This document shows positions 27,925 to 40,386 of a DNA stretch of 64,000 bases, in pieces. The first letter of the stretch is position 1. Each line of letters opens with the position of its first letter. Under the pieces are notes generated by a model that was not told the DNA's origin, did not search any database, and saw nothing but the letters and a program-made list of their open reading frames with translations. The translations under genes and the position numbers were made by a program. The stretch is from NCBI GenBank assembly GCA_036850595.1, contig CM072156.1, positions 18,465,483 to 18,529,482 on the forward strand. The letters run 5' to 3'. The stretch comes from Rhyacichthys aspro. Lineage: Eukaryota; Chordata; Actinopteri; Gobiiformes; Rhyacichthyidae.

Positions 27925-30900
27925 GCACAGTTCCTCCCATATAATCTTTATTCACAGAAAGCAACAAAAACAAAAAGACACAGGTTGCGAATGAAGTTAA
28001 GACCAAGCCACTGACAGATGAGATCAGTCGTAACGTGTCAAATATTTATTCCTTTAAAATGTTTATTACTGATTAAATTCATGTAGGGAAAAGGAATAGT
28101 ACATCTCTTTTTCTCCAGTGTACAGCAAACCACAGCTGACGAGTGTGTTTCCACCATTGCACACGTTGCATGTTTCGGTTTTAGTTTGTTTTTTGTTTTG
28201 TTTTTTCCAATATGGCTTCACGCTGTAGTTGTGGGTCATTAGTTCTTGAAGAAAACTCTTAGTGAAGCTTCTGGAATGAGTATTAGCCACAATAAAACAG
28301 TCTGACAGATAGACATCCTTAGAAAAACATGCAACATAAGGCTTTTTAAAAATGTTTCGGAAAGCATAAATGAATATCTGCTTGAGTAAGACGTTCCCAG
28401 AGAAAGAAATCTCAGCTTGACATGAAAACACAATTTCAGTCTCCATAAATGTCTCGTTCAGATCAGATATTGATGTAAACTGATCATAATTTGGCAGAAA
28501 TAAAGCCCATCATGATATTAGCAGAAGAGACATTTTTGTCTGGGTAGCATTTGGAGTTTTGAACTCGCTTTTATTCTTGAAACAAAGACTGTTTCTCTGC
28601 AGCTGGAAAATGTTAGTTCCAAAAAGCTTCACTGAGAGTCATCCAGAAGTGATAACACTTGACTATTTACCACTACGTTCAGCCATATGTGGAAAAACCC
28701 AAACTAATCCTTTGTTTACCACATGCACAGTCGGATGTGCTTGATGTGTGCAAGTTCTATACTGAATATAAACACACAAATATATTTATATATACATACA
28801 CGTAATGAATAGAAATGATAAAGTGTGAGATTCAATAGCATTTCTCAGCCACTGCTTCGGCGTGACTTTAACCCAACTCCGAAGTGTGCCCCGGGGAAGA
28901 AACCCAACTTTTCCTTTGGAAGCTGAGCCATGCCTTCATTTACTGCTCTCCCAAATCAAAAAAGAAAGAAAAGAAAGCAAGAAAATGTCAGTAAAAGACT
29001 TCTTTTGTGAGATGGTCTTCATTGGTGAAGCAGTTCATTTGTTCAAACATAAAGAGGTGCCGCAGTCGTCAGTGAGCGACAACACTGTCCAGTAACATGT
29101 CAGTTGTACAGTAACGGAGGCTCGTGACTGAAGAAAAAACAAACCAGGACCGCAATATTTCAAATCTGTAAAAGTATTCAATGAGAGGCAGAATAAACCC
29201 CTTCGAACAAAGTGTTACATGCACAAACAAAACAAAAACATGGTCAAAACACTCTGTGCTGTGAATCGAGGGGCACCAACTAGAAACAGGCCCATCCCAG
29301 GTGACGTTTGGATTACAGCCTCTAGGCATTGTTTTTTTTTTTTTTTTAAAGAAGACTGTATAAAAAGATGGACAAAGTGCAAAATGCCAAATATGGTACA
29401 CAGCCAATTCTACTGCATTCATGTTGGATTGGAGCCATAGATAGTTAAAGGTCCAGTGAAGGGACCCTCATACACGATGCTTGATACCCATTAATTCCTA
29501 TTCAAAGCCCTGTCTGAAGTACGAGTAAAAATGTGTTATTTTCCTAATTTGGCCACTTTACACTCTCCTAAAGGTCCATATCTAGATAATTGCTCAGTTA
29601 AACAAGATTTTGTTACGAATAACCGGCATCAATTGCCCAGTACGATAGACTGGTTACCTGCTTACCTGTCGCTAGCTTCAAACACATTTAAAAAATACTG
29701 ATACACTTTTAAAACACACTAGGATTACACATTAACTTTTCATCAGCTCCATCTTGTGAAAAGCATAATTTCACATTAAAAGTGCAAGTGGAGCAGTGGT
29801 TCTCTGTGTCGTCACTTGTCCCGTTGGGTGTACAGTAGCAACGGCTAACGTTTAGCGCACCTTGCTTTAGACTTTTCCAAACTGTTTTTCAACTTCTTTC
29901 TTTAGCGGCCCTTTGTGGGTTTTTTTTTGTGTTTACATATTTAACTGGTCCAGTACTTTGCATTAATGGATATATTTTACTAGTTCCTGTTCAAGTATTT
30001 TCTTCCCAAAATGGCGACCTAACACTTGCATTTGCGAGTTTGAGGGCAATACGACACCTTTCACAGCAAGTTCTAACTTCTCATGTCTGTGACAAAATGA
30101 GTCTATTTCACGGCTCCAAATTCACATAAAATCCAGATGTCTTGTTTTTGTGAAGTGTTAAGTTTAATGCGCGGACCTTTGTCCATCTTTATATACAGTG
30201 TCTGAGGTACATCCGTCACTCTGAGGGGTGCAGAGTGGATATGGTCCTGGGGAGAGGAGGCCAGTGGCTGCAGTAAAAACACCAAGAGAAAGAGGGAGGG
30301 CAGCCCTGAGCGCTTCAACAGTCCGACCCCTAAAAACCAGGGATCGCTATGGCAACAGTCCAATGAGAGGCGCCATTGAGCACCGTGCATTTTGTCTTAT
30401 TATATTGGCAGTATTCATGTTTTAAAAATGGGAGAAAAGAAGTTAAAAAAGCAACGTGAAAGCACAGTAAGACTGCAGTGAGCTCCACGTGAGTTCACCT
30501 GCTCTGTTGCACTTAAAAAAAAAAGAGAGAGAAAAATAAAAATCAGTTGGGTTGTTGGCTCAGCACTAGTTGAGGTTAAAGGGAAGAGGGCGGGTAGCTT
30601 GGCAAAATACAGAGAAAAAACTAAAAAGTCACCAGTTTTGTCCATTGGGTTAGTTTTCTAAATCCTTTCTAGCTAATCATCTTCAGTGGGCGAGTGATTT
30701 TCATTTCCCGCCAAATATGTCGATCCGTGTAGGTGTGAGCCATGGTAACGCAGATGTCGGAAACCGTAAAAGGAGGTGGTAAAACCTGTTGAGTGAAACA
30801 ACAATAACCCACTGAGCTCCCTCCTCCGACAAAAAAAAAAAAAAAAAAAGACCACAGAAAAACAGATCTGGAAAACCCTCCTTCTGGTCAGACGCAGAGC

Positions 30901-31284
30901 TGATGACTCTGAATGTCCCGTGTGCAGTGGATTTAGAAGGAGGTCTGAAGAGGGACTGAGTGAATAAAAAGAGGAGTTTATGGCGTCAGTTGTCGGCTTC
31001 AGATCCTCGAAGAAACAAGGATCTCTGTTCAATAGTGCCCATCTGCTGAAATTCAAATAAAACTCGCTTTGATGTCTAATAAAATCTGTACATTTTAAAG
31101 TCTTTATGATTAGTTTGTCCAAAGGGGACATTTTTTTTTTCCATTTTTTTATCTTTCACTGTATATTTATTAAACTTTATCTGCTCTTTAATTTAGATGC
31201 TCTGAGTCCCGTTGGTGTAAATGCATGTGGGTTGATGTAAAATGCGCCGTCGGCTCGTTGGTTGAGCCGAGTGCTGGGAGTTTG
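27925..31284 (-). other. rab35: probable rab35 3' UTR (about 3.3 kb)
   Basis: No coding exon is supported on either strand. It contains homopolymers (poly-T at 29331-29347, poly-A at about 30831-30849). The extent is inferred from the stop codon and the poly(A) hexamer only. Confidence 0.45.
27947..27952 (-). terminator. rab35: poly(A) signal AATAAA, probable rab35 3' end
   Basis: The minus strand reads GTGAATAAAGATTATATGG, followed by the GT-rich stretch GAACTGTGCACTGGTCTTTG, a good downstream element. A second candidate hexamer lies at about 28045. There is no intervening gene before the rab35 stop. Confidence 0.5.
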
Positions 31285-31413
31285 CTAGCAGCATTTTTTC
31301 TTTCGTTTACTGTTTCGGGTGAGTCGGACCACGTCGTTTTGTTGCTGCTGTTGCTGTTTGGCGAGCACCTCCTTCTTGGCTTTGAGCACCAGCTCTGTGA
31401 TGCAGTTGAACAT
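31285..31413 (-). CDS. rab35: rab35 exon 6 (hypervariable tail)
   Basis: 129 nt including the TAG stop, acceptor CCCACAG. Encodes MFNCITELVLKAKKEVLAK, six Gln, NDVVRLTRNS and KRKKKCC. Confidence 0.97.
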   Translation of the reverse strand: MFNCITELVLKAKKEVLAKQQQQQQNDVVRLTRNSKRKKKCC

Positions 31414-34400
31414 CTGTGGGTCAGACACAGACAGAACAGAAAGAGTGCGGTAAGTCACTGATGGTGTAAATTAATGATGGAGCCAATTTAATGTTTGAGT
31501 ATGAGTATATGAAACATGCAGAAGAAGAACTGTCATTGACACATAAATACCAGTTTAAATGTATGTTCAAGGTGAATGGAAGGCAAATCAAATTAAAGGT
31601 GACACTACAAGTTTACTTTGTTTTCTAGATCTGACTGAACACTATTTTCTACTGCCTTTGAGTGTTAGACAAATCAAAAATGACAGATTCATTCATCTTT
31701 TTTATATTGCAGACATTGTAAGAAGTCATGAATCGGGTTTTATTTTGAGGTATGGCCAATGAAAACAATGAGATTAGAAAACTTTTTTTTATTATTGTGG
31801 TTTGTCTTTTCGAAATAAATATCCTGGCCTTTCACAGTGATTTAGTGTAGCAGTTATTATTAAAATGCTTGTATTTCAATGCCGATGTTGCATTAAAATG
31901 CCAGGATAGGCTTAATTTTTGGAGTTTTCATGTTCCTTCTTCAGATTATATTATTTCTACCTTTTATTTCAGCAATAAATACTAGGGCTGCAACAGCTAA
32001 TCGGATTAAGCAATTATAATCAATTATTAAAATAATCGTCAACTGATAATAATCTGTATCTGGGGTATTCAGACTCTGAAACATGCCATGTGCTGAGAGA
32101 AGTGGTTTTATTACTAAGACAGAGCAGTAAATCTTGTTGTATTATCATCAGTTTTGATCAGAAACAACAGAAATCACTACACACACTTTTTTAACATTTG
32201 AGCCAATCATTAGTACAATCCTATTCAACACTGGTATTTTACACGGCACACAGAGAGCGCAGACAACCATCTGACGAGTGTGTAAGTCTTCAGGCATGTC
32301 TCAGACGACGCTGCTGCATACCAGGCGTGTCTCGGGGAAAAAAAAAAAAAAACCTGACAAACACAACGCGGACAATGTCTTACCTCTTCGACGTTGATGT
32401 TCTCTTTCGCGCTGGTCTCAAACAGGCTGATGCCCATCTGCTCTGCGAACTTCTGCGCGTCAGTCGTCTCCACCACTTTTGAGTTGGGGTCGTCGTTCTT
32501 GTTTCCCACTAGAGACAAAAAAGATAAATTACATGAAGCAAAGAATTCACAAGTACCCCCTGAAACCTGACTTCAAGAAGTCCTAAATGTCCCTTTAAAT
32601 AGACCGATGGACTGAGTTGTGCCTCTGAGCTTCAGTCAAGGGTAAAGTATTTTTAGGAAAAGGCAGCCAAGGAGAAAGGGACGTTGTCTGTGCTACTCAC
32701 CTAATATTCGGCACACGTCGTCACAGTTCTGGTTTATTTCATGTAGCCACCGCTTTACATTGACGAAGGACTCTGCGCTTGTGACGTCGTATACCACTAT
32801 TACCCCATGCGTTCCCCTGTAATATCTGAAAACAAAGAAGAGGGCAGTGAGTCAATTTAGCCATATGCGACTCTTGCTTTCAATTAGGAGCACAAAACAT
32901 AGCAGGTTACACTGAGATTTATCAGACAGACTTTTATGGCCATGCAAACTTCTTTAAGCATCTCTTGCCAAATAAATTGCAGGTCTCCTATTCTGTTTAT
33001 TTCTGAACACTAATGCTATCATTGAAGTCTCAGTGAAAACAGGTTTAAATGTTTTATATTTCAATAGACGTGTGCTTTGATTTGTGGGACATCTCAGTAC
33101 ATCCACTGCTGTTATTGGTCTACTCTGGCCCTGTTTTTTTCATTGGTCTAAAAAAATGGACCACTGAGGGTACTGTTATTGTATATTGGCAATATGACAA
33201 TATCTGCACTACAAAGAACTGCTTTAATCACAATGATGTTATGGTCTGTGTTTTTGATTTTAAATGTCAACAAAAGGTTTAATCAGACTCTGGTGCGACC
33301 AAATGTAAAAAGATTAGTGGGACCGGTCAAGACCTAGTCTCTACTGTAATTTGTGACATCACAAAATCTTGAACTACACTAACTACACCTCTCAGGCGCC
33401 AAGGAAAATAAATTTTATACGGAAAGAATTTCACCAAGGCTGCAGGTTTCAACTTTGTTCAATGCTTAACATAAGCAAAACAATCTAAAGAATACTAGGT
33501 GACAATTAAATAGTTCATAGTTACAGTCAACAGGCTAAAGCTTGGTACATACAAGAACAGAGAAATATGTTTTCTCAAGGTGGCAGGAGGAGCAAAATTA
33601 GTTCTGGCCAGGACATTTCATACTTCACAAGAAACTCAAGTGCAAAATTCCTCACTTTTCTGCATTAACCATTCCTACTTCAAATTTCTGACCAATCACA
33701 CAAGTCATCGGACACACAAGAAAAAAGTTATTCAGTCATTCTTTTCTCACAGCCCTGGGACAGAAAACAACTTTCTCTGTTTATGCAGAGTATGTACCAG
33801 CCTTAACTATTAACTACCACATCACAAAGGATTAGAAAGGATGTTTAATGCGAGCAGTAAGATATGTGTCCAATAAAGACCAATACAGCAAAGTCAACTG
33901 TAAACTCTGCGCTCCGAACAGAGACCAGGCCCCAAACGGGAGCATCCCCAGTGAAGCTGCACTGCACCAAACAACACAAAGACTCTTTTGTTGAGATTTG
34001 TTGAGTGTGTGTCAGTGTTTCTGCTTGTCGTGACAGTGAGCTGTGTTGTCGGAGCACATCCAGCTCTAATGGCCCACCACCAGACAACGGACAGCACATG
34101 GCCAGAAGACTAAACTCAAAACAACAACCAGGACCCATCAGCAGACACCTTTAAATGGCTCTGTTCATAACACTTAGTATGTAGCATTAACCTATAATTA
34201 TGTGTATTGACAAATTCAACTTATATAGCACTTTCCAAGGCACTTAAAAACACTTTACAAACACTACTACTTTTCAGAATTTTCTGAACCAATGCACTGG
34301 TCCAGTCCCAGGCAAGAACCGGCTCACAGTGATCTCGTTTAGGACCTAATGAGGCACCATGCCACTCTACTATAGCACCGCATGAACAGGCTGTCGGCTC

Positions 34401-37400
34401 CATGGACACGAAAAAGCTACTGCCAAAGTAGGACGGGTGTGCTCCTCCAGGCTTAAAATGCTGCAGAGTTTTTTTGGATCATTACTGTGATCTGACTGTC
34501 CTTGCTGCAGTAGTCTTAATAAGCTAGAAAAAAGGGCCTGGGTTCAGGCCTGAGCTGTGAGAGAGACAGAATAAAATGACTTGTGATGGTATATGACAAA
34601 TATGGAGCTTTTCCCCCACAGAGCTCAGCTGTCGTACACACAATAAGCTCTGCAAACTCATTTATTCTATGAGATGACGTAATTCTAAATTTGACAAATT
34701 TCACTAATACTTTTTTAAAATGTGTTTAATATCTGTGCAGTTTTTTATTTCACTACTTTAAAATGCCATTTGTTCCCCAGACAGCTATTTTGCAACTTGT
34801 GACGCTGGAAACTAATCAAAATGGCCGGTGGGTGTTTCAAGTGTATCTTTTTAAACAGTGCTTTTCTGATTATGATTAAATGAGTGTGTGACATAGTAGG
34901 GCAAAATTATAATTTATAAATATAAGGATTAGGATATAAATGGCCAGCCATTTACTTTACAAACTAAAATGGGTCTAGAAACTGCTTTTTTTTAATTTTG
35001 CAATGCTTCTTTTTTCTGATGGTGGTGTCTATCTAAAGAAGGTTTGTTCTGTGTCCATTGGTACTGCCTTTTGGAAATCCAACTAAACACCACAGAGACC
35101 AGAATAATTCTTTGTAGAGAATAAAAAATGGCTGGTCAGGTTACTGACAAATTTAATGTCAATGTTTTCCTTTTGAAGTTTGCATCATATTCATACACTG
35201 TAGCACAACCAGCCCAGAGCCTCCCTCTCACATCTGTAATTAACATCTGTGGGGAATTCCAACCAGATTCAGAGAAGAGTAACTTACATATATGAACAGC
35301 TGCCTTGAGTCACATCTTTTATTTTTATACACATTATCAGTAATCATCAACTTAGCTATGACAACTATGAAAACAAAACTAAGCTCTAAAGGAAGAACGT
35401 CACAAAAAATGACAGTAATAATGAAACTAAATGCTGGACAAATTAATCTCTGTCTAATGCAAACATTACTTTCTGGCCTTGTCTGATCAGGCTATATTAA
35501 AAGTGTGGTATTACAGTGTGAGTGTGTATTTTATTTCAGACTGTGAGTATATTTAGTCTGTCTGCGGGCGTACTCACGTGGAGGTGATGGTTCGGAAACG
35601 CTCCTGTCCCGCCGTGTCCCAGATTTGTAGCTTCACCTTCTCCCCGTTGATCTCCACCGTCCGGATCTTAAAGTCCACCCCGATCGTGGTAATATAGCTA
35701 CCTGCAAACACGCAATGGAGGAAAAAAAATAAACAAAAAAAATGAATAAATCTGCATTTCAACATAAAACATACAATAAAAACTCCTCTGCCATCAATGG
35801 GAAGCACTCACCTGAAAATGTGTTGTCTGCAAATCGCAGGAGGAGACTGCTCTTCCCCACTCCTGAAGGACAAAACACAAGGACAAGTTGTGAGTGCTTG
35901 AGATGGTGGGAACAGAAGCGTGAGAAAAAATTGTGTTTGAGTTACAGCATTCTGCTTTTGCAGTAAATTAGGGGCATTTACAGTATTTGTTGCAACACAA
36001 ATAAAATGATAACTCCACCAACAAACCGTGCATCAATTAAAAAACAGTAAATACTTAAGATCACAGGCTCTGATGCTTTATAGAAAAACTTTGCCTAAGG
36101 CTTAGATGTCGCTAATATGAGCAGTAGCTACAAACAGACTCTTATCTTTTCTATATGCAACATTTTCTTTTGGTGCAATGAATTTTAATTCTTCTAGATG
36201 AAATTTTAAGGCAGGTTTTTCTCTACCACTTTTATTTCAGCCCCTCAGGTGTGTATGCTCAACAGTGCTTATTTTCATTCTTCTTTTTGACATTAGAGGT
36301 GTAATGGAGAGGAGTGGTCATGTATAGTTCAACAGGTGAGCCATAAGGGAGCAATAATATGAAAATCAGTTTGTAATTTCCACTTAAGTTTTCTGGATAA
36401 TAATACAACATACTGATATATTTGTAAAAAAAAAGTTAGTTAAACACAGTTGGACTGCTACGCTCTAGTTAATTAATCACAAACAAAAGGCGCAGGGCTA
36501 AAAATCATGCAACAGGCAATAAAGCAAGTACCATATGACTTGTGTTAGTGCTGTAAAGGTTTCTGGGTTAAACAAGGGACTCTTATTAAAGTGTTAGAGC
36601 AGGTAACAGATTAGAAAGAGTGAAACAGTGAAACAGTGACCAGTTAGATGCCAGATAGTAAACCCGCATTAGAGATTTCAGTGACCTTGAAGAAATGAGG
36701 CTGAACAGGTTGCCATACAGTGAGTGTGAGTTCACTATATGGCAAGCAGCAGAAGAGGTCTCTTTTAATCATACCTCTGTCACATGTAGCACATTATCAT
36801 TGCAGCTGTTTATATGGCTGGTAAATTTGCGGTACATTGTGACACCAAAGTTAACCCGAGGATACAATGGCACTTTTTTAGGGCGGCCAGTGAATTTGTC
36901 TTGAATAACATTTTGAATTAAAAGTAAAACTTAAACCTCAACTAATTCAATAGACTGTAACACCAGCCTTAGGGAGCGTCAGCCCTCACTAAGACTTTCA
37001 GGGACTAGACGAAACCAGATCAGAGTATATTTTACATAAAAAACGGAGGAGGAGCAGGAACGGGATGAATCCGTTGTCAGTGTGGTCAGGTAACAAGAAG
37101 CCAAAGTAGAAAGTGTAAAGTGTATGCCCTGGAACGAGGGTGGGACTCCAACTCTGACACGGCTCTAACCATCCCCACCTATTGTATTATTGTTGACTCA
37201 TGTTTGATTGGTCCCAACATAAAAGCTCTCCTGCAGTCTCCTCTTGTCTGAGCTTTGTTGAATCTAACAATAACACAGCTTCAAAGCACCACTCGGATCA
37301 TCATTTTAGAGTTTTCTTTTGGAGATTTTAGCACCAGACTTTTAAGAAGAAAATGTCCCTTCAGCTTTAAAAGATACAAATAACAGCTGTAGTCAGGCCT

Positions 37401-39013
37401 TTTCTATTTATAAAAATCTATTCTTAGCATTTCCTTTGAAACATATAAATAAGATGTTTATTGTGGTAAAGAAACAAACAGAGGGGAACAAAAAATTATG
37501 ACTTTAACTCTGTACAGACAGTGGTGGTCCCAGTCTGTGGCTGAGGGACACTGGCCCCTGTGTAAGTGGCATTAAAAGGCCAGCTGTGCCGGGACTGGAG
37601 CAGTCAATGAATACACACATCATTACCAACAAAAGGGTTCAGAGGAATGGTGGCTTCAGCTTTTCATATTATCACTTTTTCACTCACATCAATACTGTAC
37701 ATACCAATGTGTAGTGTATATGTTTGACATTAGATAAACAGAATGATTAAGTATTTAAACCTCAATGACATGTTGAAAACAATCATATCAATACTTTCTT
37801 TGAAATAGACAGTTACACTAATGATTAAAGTTTTAGGGGCCTTGTTAGTTGTTACAAAAGTGTGTTTTTCACTGCTCCCATTCACAGCCATACACAACAC
37901 AAGGCCTATGTAATTTCTCCTATCTCCTTCTTTAAACTGCCTGTTCCAACAATCTACAGCAAAGAATAAGTTACCTATCCTTATCTCATGACACACTTTT
38001 TATATATAAAAATTTGGCCTCTTCATTTCAAGGTATGTTTAACATACATCTCTTCCCTGCACCCTTAAGTTGGTCGTTGCAAACTAGACTGCAGTGCACC
38101 ATTCCTCCGCTTTCAAACAGCTAACATTAGCATGCTAAGCAGCTAAATAACACAGGGTATTAACGACATTGCTTCATTTTAAACTTCCTGGGCATTAAAT
38201 TAATATATAGTTAATGCAGGCAGCAGACAGATGTTGCCCGTGACAAAGTACAGACATCTTTTCCCGCTAATGTTCGTGCAGTTAGCTTTTCAACTAGGTT
38301 CAAAGTCAGGGTTGCCAGATCACAACCGTTTCAGGTACAGTAGCAGCAAAGTAGGGACAACCGGCATTTATTTTATAGCTCGTCTGCATAAACTAGGTAC
38401 ATTTTGGACTGTCGAGTCACAGAGGGTCCAAAATGACAACGAGAAAGCTTCATTGGAATTAGGCACGTCGCTCGAGGCTCCACTTGTTGTCTGAAAGCGT
38501 CCCAAACTGGCAACACCACTCAAAGAGTAGCGGTGGATGTTAGCATAACTTTCGGCTAGCTTTAGCAAGCTAATAAGGATACAAATAGAAAACAGAATAA
38601 AAAATAAACGAGTAGGTCATAAGGGCGGGATTTACGTTGCACTGTATGTTTTCTCTTTTAAATGAAGCACCAATTGGTTGCTATACAAACATAATAATCG
38701 AAAGTAAAAGGCTGAAGATCTGTAGGCGATATCCGGCCTGAGACATGCCCAGCCCGGACGCCACCTCCGCCCTCTCCGTGCCTCTGAAATATGGCGCATT
38801 TGCACAGCATCATAAACACCTTTGTGCTGAAAATGAATAAAAGACGATTTCATTTATGCTGTGGTAGTGCATATATTCGGTCTAGACTTGTATCTGCCCG
38901 CAAATCCAGGTAAAAACACGGAGCGGCCCACTTCCCGTCCCACATCCCCGGGCTCACTTACCGCTGTCACCGATGATGAGCAGCTTGAAGAGGTAATCGT
39001 AGTCCCTGGCCAT
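31285..39013 (-). CDS. rab35: Ras-related GTPase Rab35, complete
   Basis: Small GTPase of plasma membrane and recycling endosomes. In the family it acts in endocytic recycling, cytokinesis and actin control, with DENND1 exchange factors. Coding exons 5' to 3': 38962-39013, 35812-35862, 35578-35701, 32701-32825, 32384-32508, 31285-31413. Phases join to 201 residues, the usual Rab35 length. Starts MARDYDYLFKLLIIGDS. The P-loop GDSGVGKSS is split by intron 1. Switch I is SYITTIGVDF, followed by WDTAGQERF, the base-recognition NKND and SAK motifs, a Gln run (QQQQQQ), and a basic tail KRKKKCC with the double-Cys prenylation site. The start has a strong Kozak context (G at -3, G at +4). The only tail change I notice against mammalian Rab35 is Lys for Arg before the cysteines. 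Rab1 is excluded by the Rab35-type tail. Confidence 0.98.
32384..32508 (-). CDS. rab35: rab35 exon 5 (G4 and G5 motifs)
   Basis: 125 nt, acceptor TCTCTAG, donor GTAAGA. Encodes VGNKNDDPNSKVVETTDAQ to LFETSAKENINVEE, with the NKxD and SAK guanine-binding motifs. Confidence 0.97.
32701..32825 (-). CDS. rab35: rab35 exon 4
   Basis: 125 nt, acceptor GTTTTCAG, donor GTGAGT. Encodes YYRGTHGVIVVYDVTSAES through NCDDVCRIL. Confidence 0.97.
35578..35701 (-). CDS. rab35: rab35 exon 3 (switch I and G3)
   Basis: 124 nt, acceptor GTTTGCAG, donor GTGAGT. Encodes GSYITTIGVDFKIRTVE to WDTAGQERFRTITST. The intron to exon 2 is only 110 bp. Confidence 0.97.
35812..35862 (-). CDS. rab35: rab35 exon 2
   Basis: 51 nt, acceptor CTTCAG, donor GTGAGT. 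Encodes the rest of the P-loop (GVGKSS) and LLLRFADNTFS. Confidence 0.97.
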
Positions 39014-39310
39014 TGCCGGTAGCTGGTGGCTCACCCCCGCCTTGTGCCGCTCGTTTGCCCGCTTTGGCTCCAAACACCAGTCGGTCTGTAAAGCTCAACA
39101 CAAACCCCCACGTCCCCCGGTGTTAAAGCAGACAACCGCGCCGATGTTGGACGTGAAAGCCCCCCCAAACCGGCGGCGTTTGTCTCGGGTTTCGCGGCGT
39201 CAGCGGTCCTCTCTCTGCGTTGCAAACAGCCGGAAACTCCGCTTCCTTCTGCTTCTGTGGAACTGCACCCAACTGTGACCCGGACTCACTGCGCAGACTC
39301 CGGCTACAGT
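38930..39310 (-). promoter_or_regulatory. rab35: rab35 CpG-rich promoter and 5' leader
   Basis: CpG density rises sharply against the AT-rich surroundings (for example CGGCGGCGTT and TTCGCGGCGTCAGCGG). A TGCGCAG word, as in NRF1 half-sites, lies at 39290-39296. There is no clear TATA box, so a dispersed CpG-type start is likely. The transcription start cannot be fixed from sequence. Confidence 0.65.
38962..39013 (-). CDS. rab35: rab35 exon 1 (start codon)
   Basis: ATG at 39013-39011 in a CpG-rich leader. 52 coding nt, donor GTAAGTGAG. Encodes the first 17 residues through IIGDS and one base of the next Gly codon. Confidence 0.97.
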
Positions 39311-40386
39311 CCAGCCGGTCACCCCAATGAAACTAGTGCACAACTCTGGTGACAATTTTGAGTTTTCTATTTCAATTATTATATCATAAATCTATATGCC
39401 AAATTGTACACGACTAAAAAAAACAATAGGTTAATTATAAAAGTAGAAAAGGCTCACTTTCTGGTCTTGACCATCGCCTACTCTCGCTAAAAGAAAGGAT
39501 GAACTGTAAGACCAGTTTTATTATTCCTAAAGTTTGGTTATGCATCACACAATATTTACATATAAACAAATAGGTGCACAAAAAGGTTTTTTAATATATA
39601 ATTTTGAACTTGGCCCATGTCCAACCTTTTTAATTAATTGGAATTACTGCAATATTACACAGGGCCAAATTAAATGTTGATTGCAACAAATGCAACAAAA
39701 TTCTTACCTGAGAAATTGGAATAATAGCATTAGTATGTTAATGCTTATTATTTCAGTGTTTTTGATTAAATGCATTTAATTTTCTCTATTTACCCCATAC
39801 ACATCTTTGTTGTTACTTCTGTCCTTAAATACAGAGCATCAAACTTTAAAATGAGTCTTCAAATGTGGTTTAAAGAAAAGACAATATTTCACACAGTACT
39901 TGAAAATTGCCTTTTTATTTTACAACCGTATCACTTATAAGAACAGTTTTCTTATGGAGGTTGCTGTTGCCCAAACAAATCTCACCCAAAGCCCTAATGA
40001 ACTCAGCCTAGGTAAAAATGCAAGGTTGAGCTGTGGATTTATTGTTGAGATTTTATAAATTCACAAAATTATTTGGTAAGATAAAGGACAAAACACTCAA
40101 AAATTCAAACAATTGGCCTTATTGTCTTGACAGCACAGGTTATAACCTATGCCTGAGGGGCAAATAAAATAATTAATATCAAATTAAATGTAAAGGCCGC
40201 TAAAAGAAGGGTTCAAAATGACACAGAAAAAAACTAATTGAAAAGTCATCTTGTGGGATAAATTACTTGAGCAAAACCCATTTCTGCATTTGTCCGTGAT
40301 GGGCTTGTGAGATGTTTGGGGTTCTCATACAGTGAAGATTTGTCAGTCAAGCTGTTAACCTTTGTGTTGAGGTTAGTCCTGCTCCA
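39311..40386. other. rab35-gcn1 intergenic space and gcn1 3' UTR
   Basis: AT-rich. The gcn1 3' UTR should occupy the right part down to about 40.0 or 39.9 kb. No exon is supported on either strand. Confidence 0.6.
40038..40043 (-). terminator. gcn1: poly(A) signal AATAAA, probable gcn1 3' end
   Basis: The minus strand reads CAACAATAAATCC, about 345 nt after the stop codon. An alternative AATAAA lies at 39914-39919. Both are plausible, and cleavage cannot be fixed from sequence. Confidence 0.4.

Larger units (their letters stand above)
31414..38961 (-). other. rab35: rab35 introns: contents
   Basis: Five introns: 31414-32383, 32509-32700, 32826-35577, 35702-35811, 35863-38961. At about 31983-32060 is a fragment starting GGGCTGCAACAGCTAATCGG with ATAATCGTCAAC downstream, a word pattern common in dispersed fish repeats. 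At about 34205-34425 is a block beginning AACTTATATAGCACTTTCCA, which also resembles interspersed repeat sequence. No other gene or RNA is supported in these introns. Confidence 0.5.

Noticed and set aside
30673..31131. 152-codon open frame on the - strand
   Set aside because: It is in the probable rab35 3' UTR, has a low-complexity Phe/Ser/Leu product running through a poly-A/T tract, and shows no domain.
39031..39225. Apparent 64-codon upstream open frame just before the rab35 start
   Set aside because: Its first codon is TTG, not ATG, so it is not a credible upstream ORF. The frame is open mainly because the leader is GC-rich.
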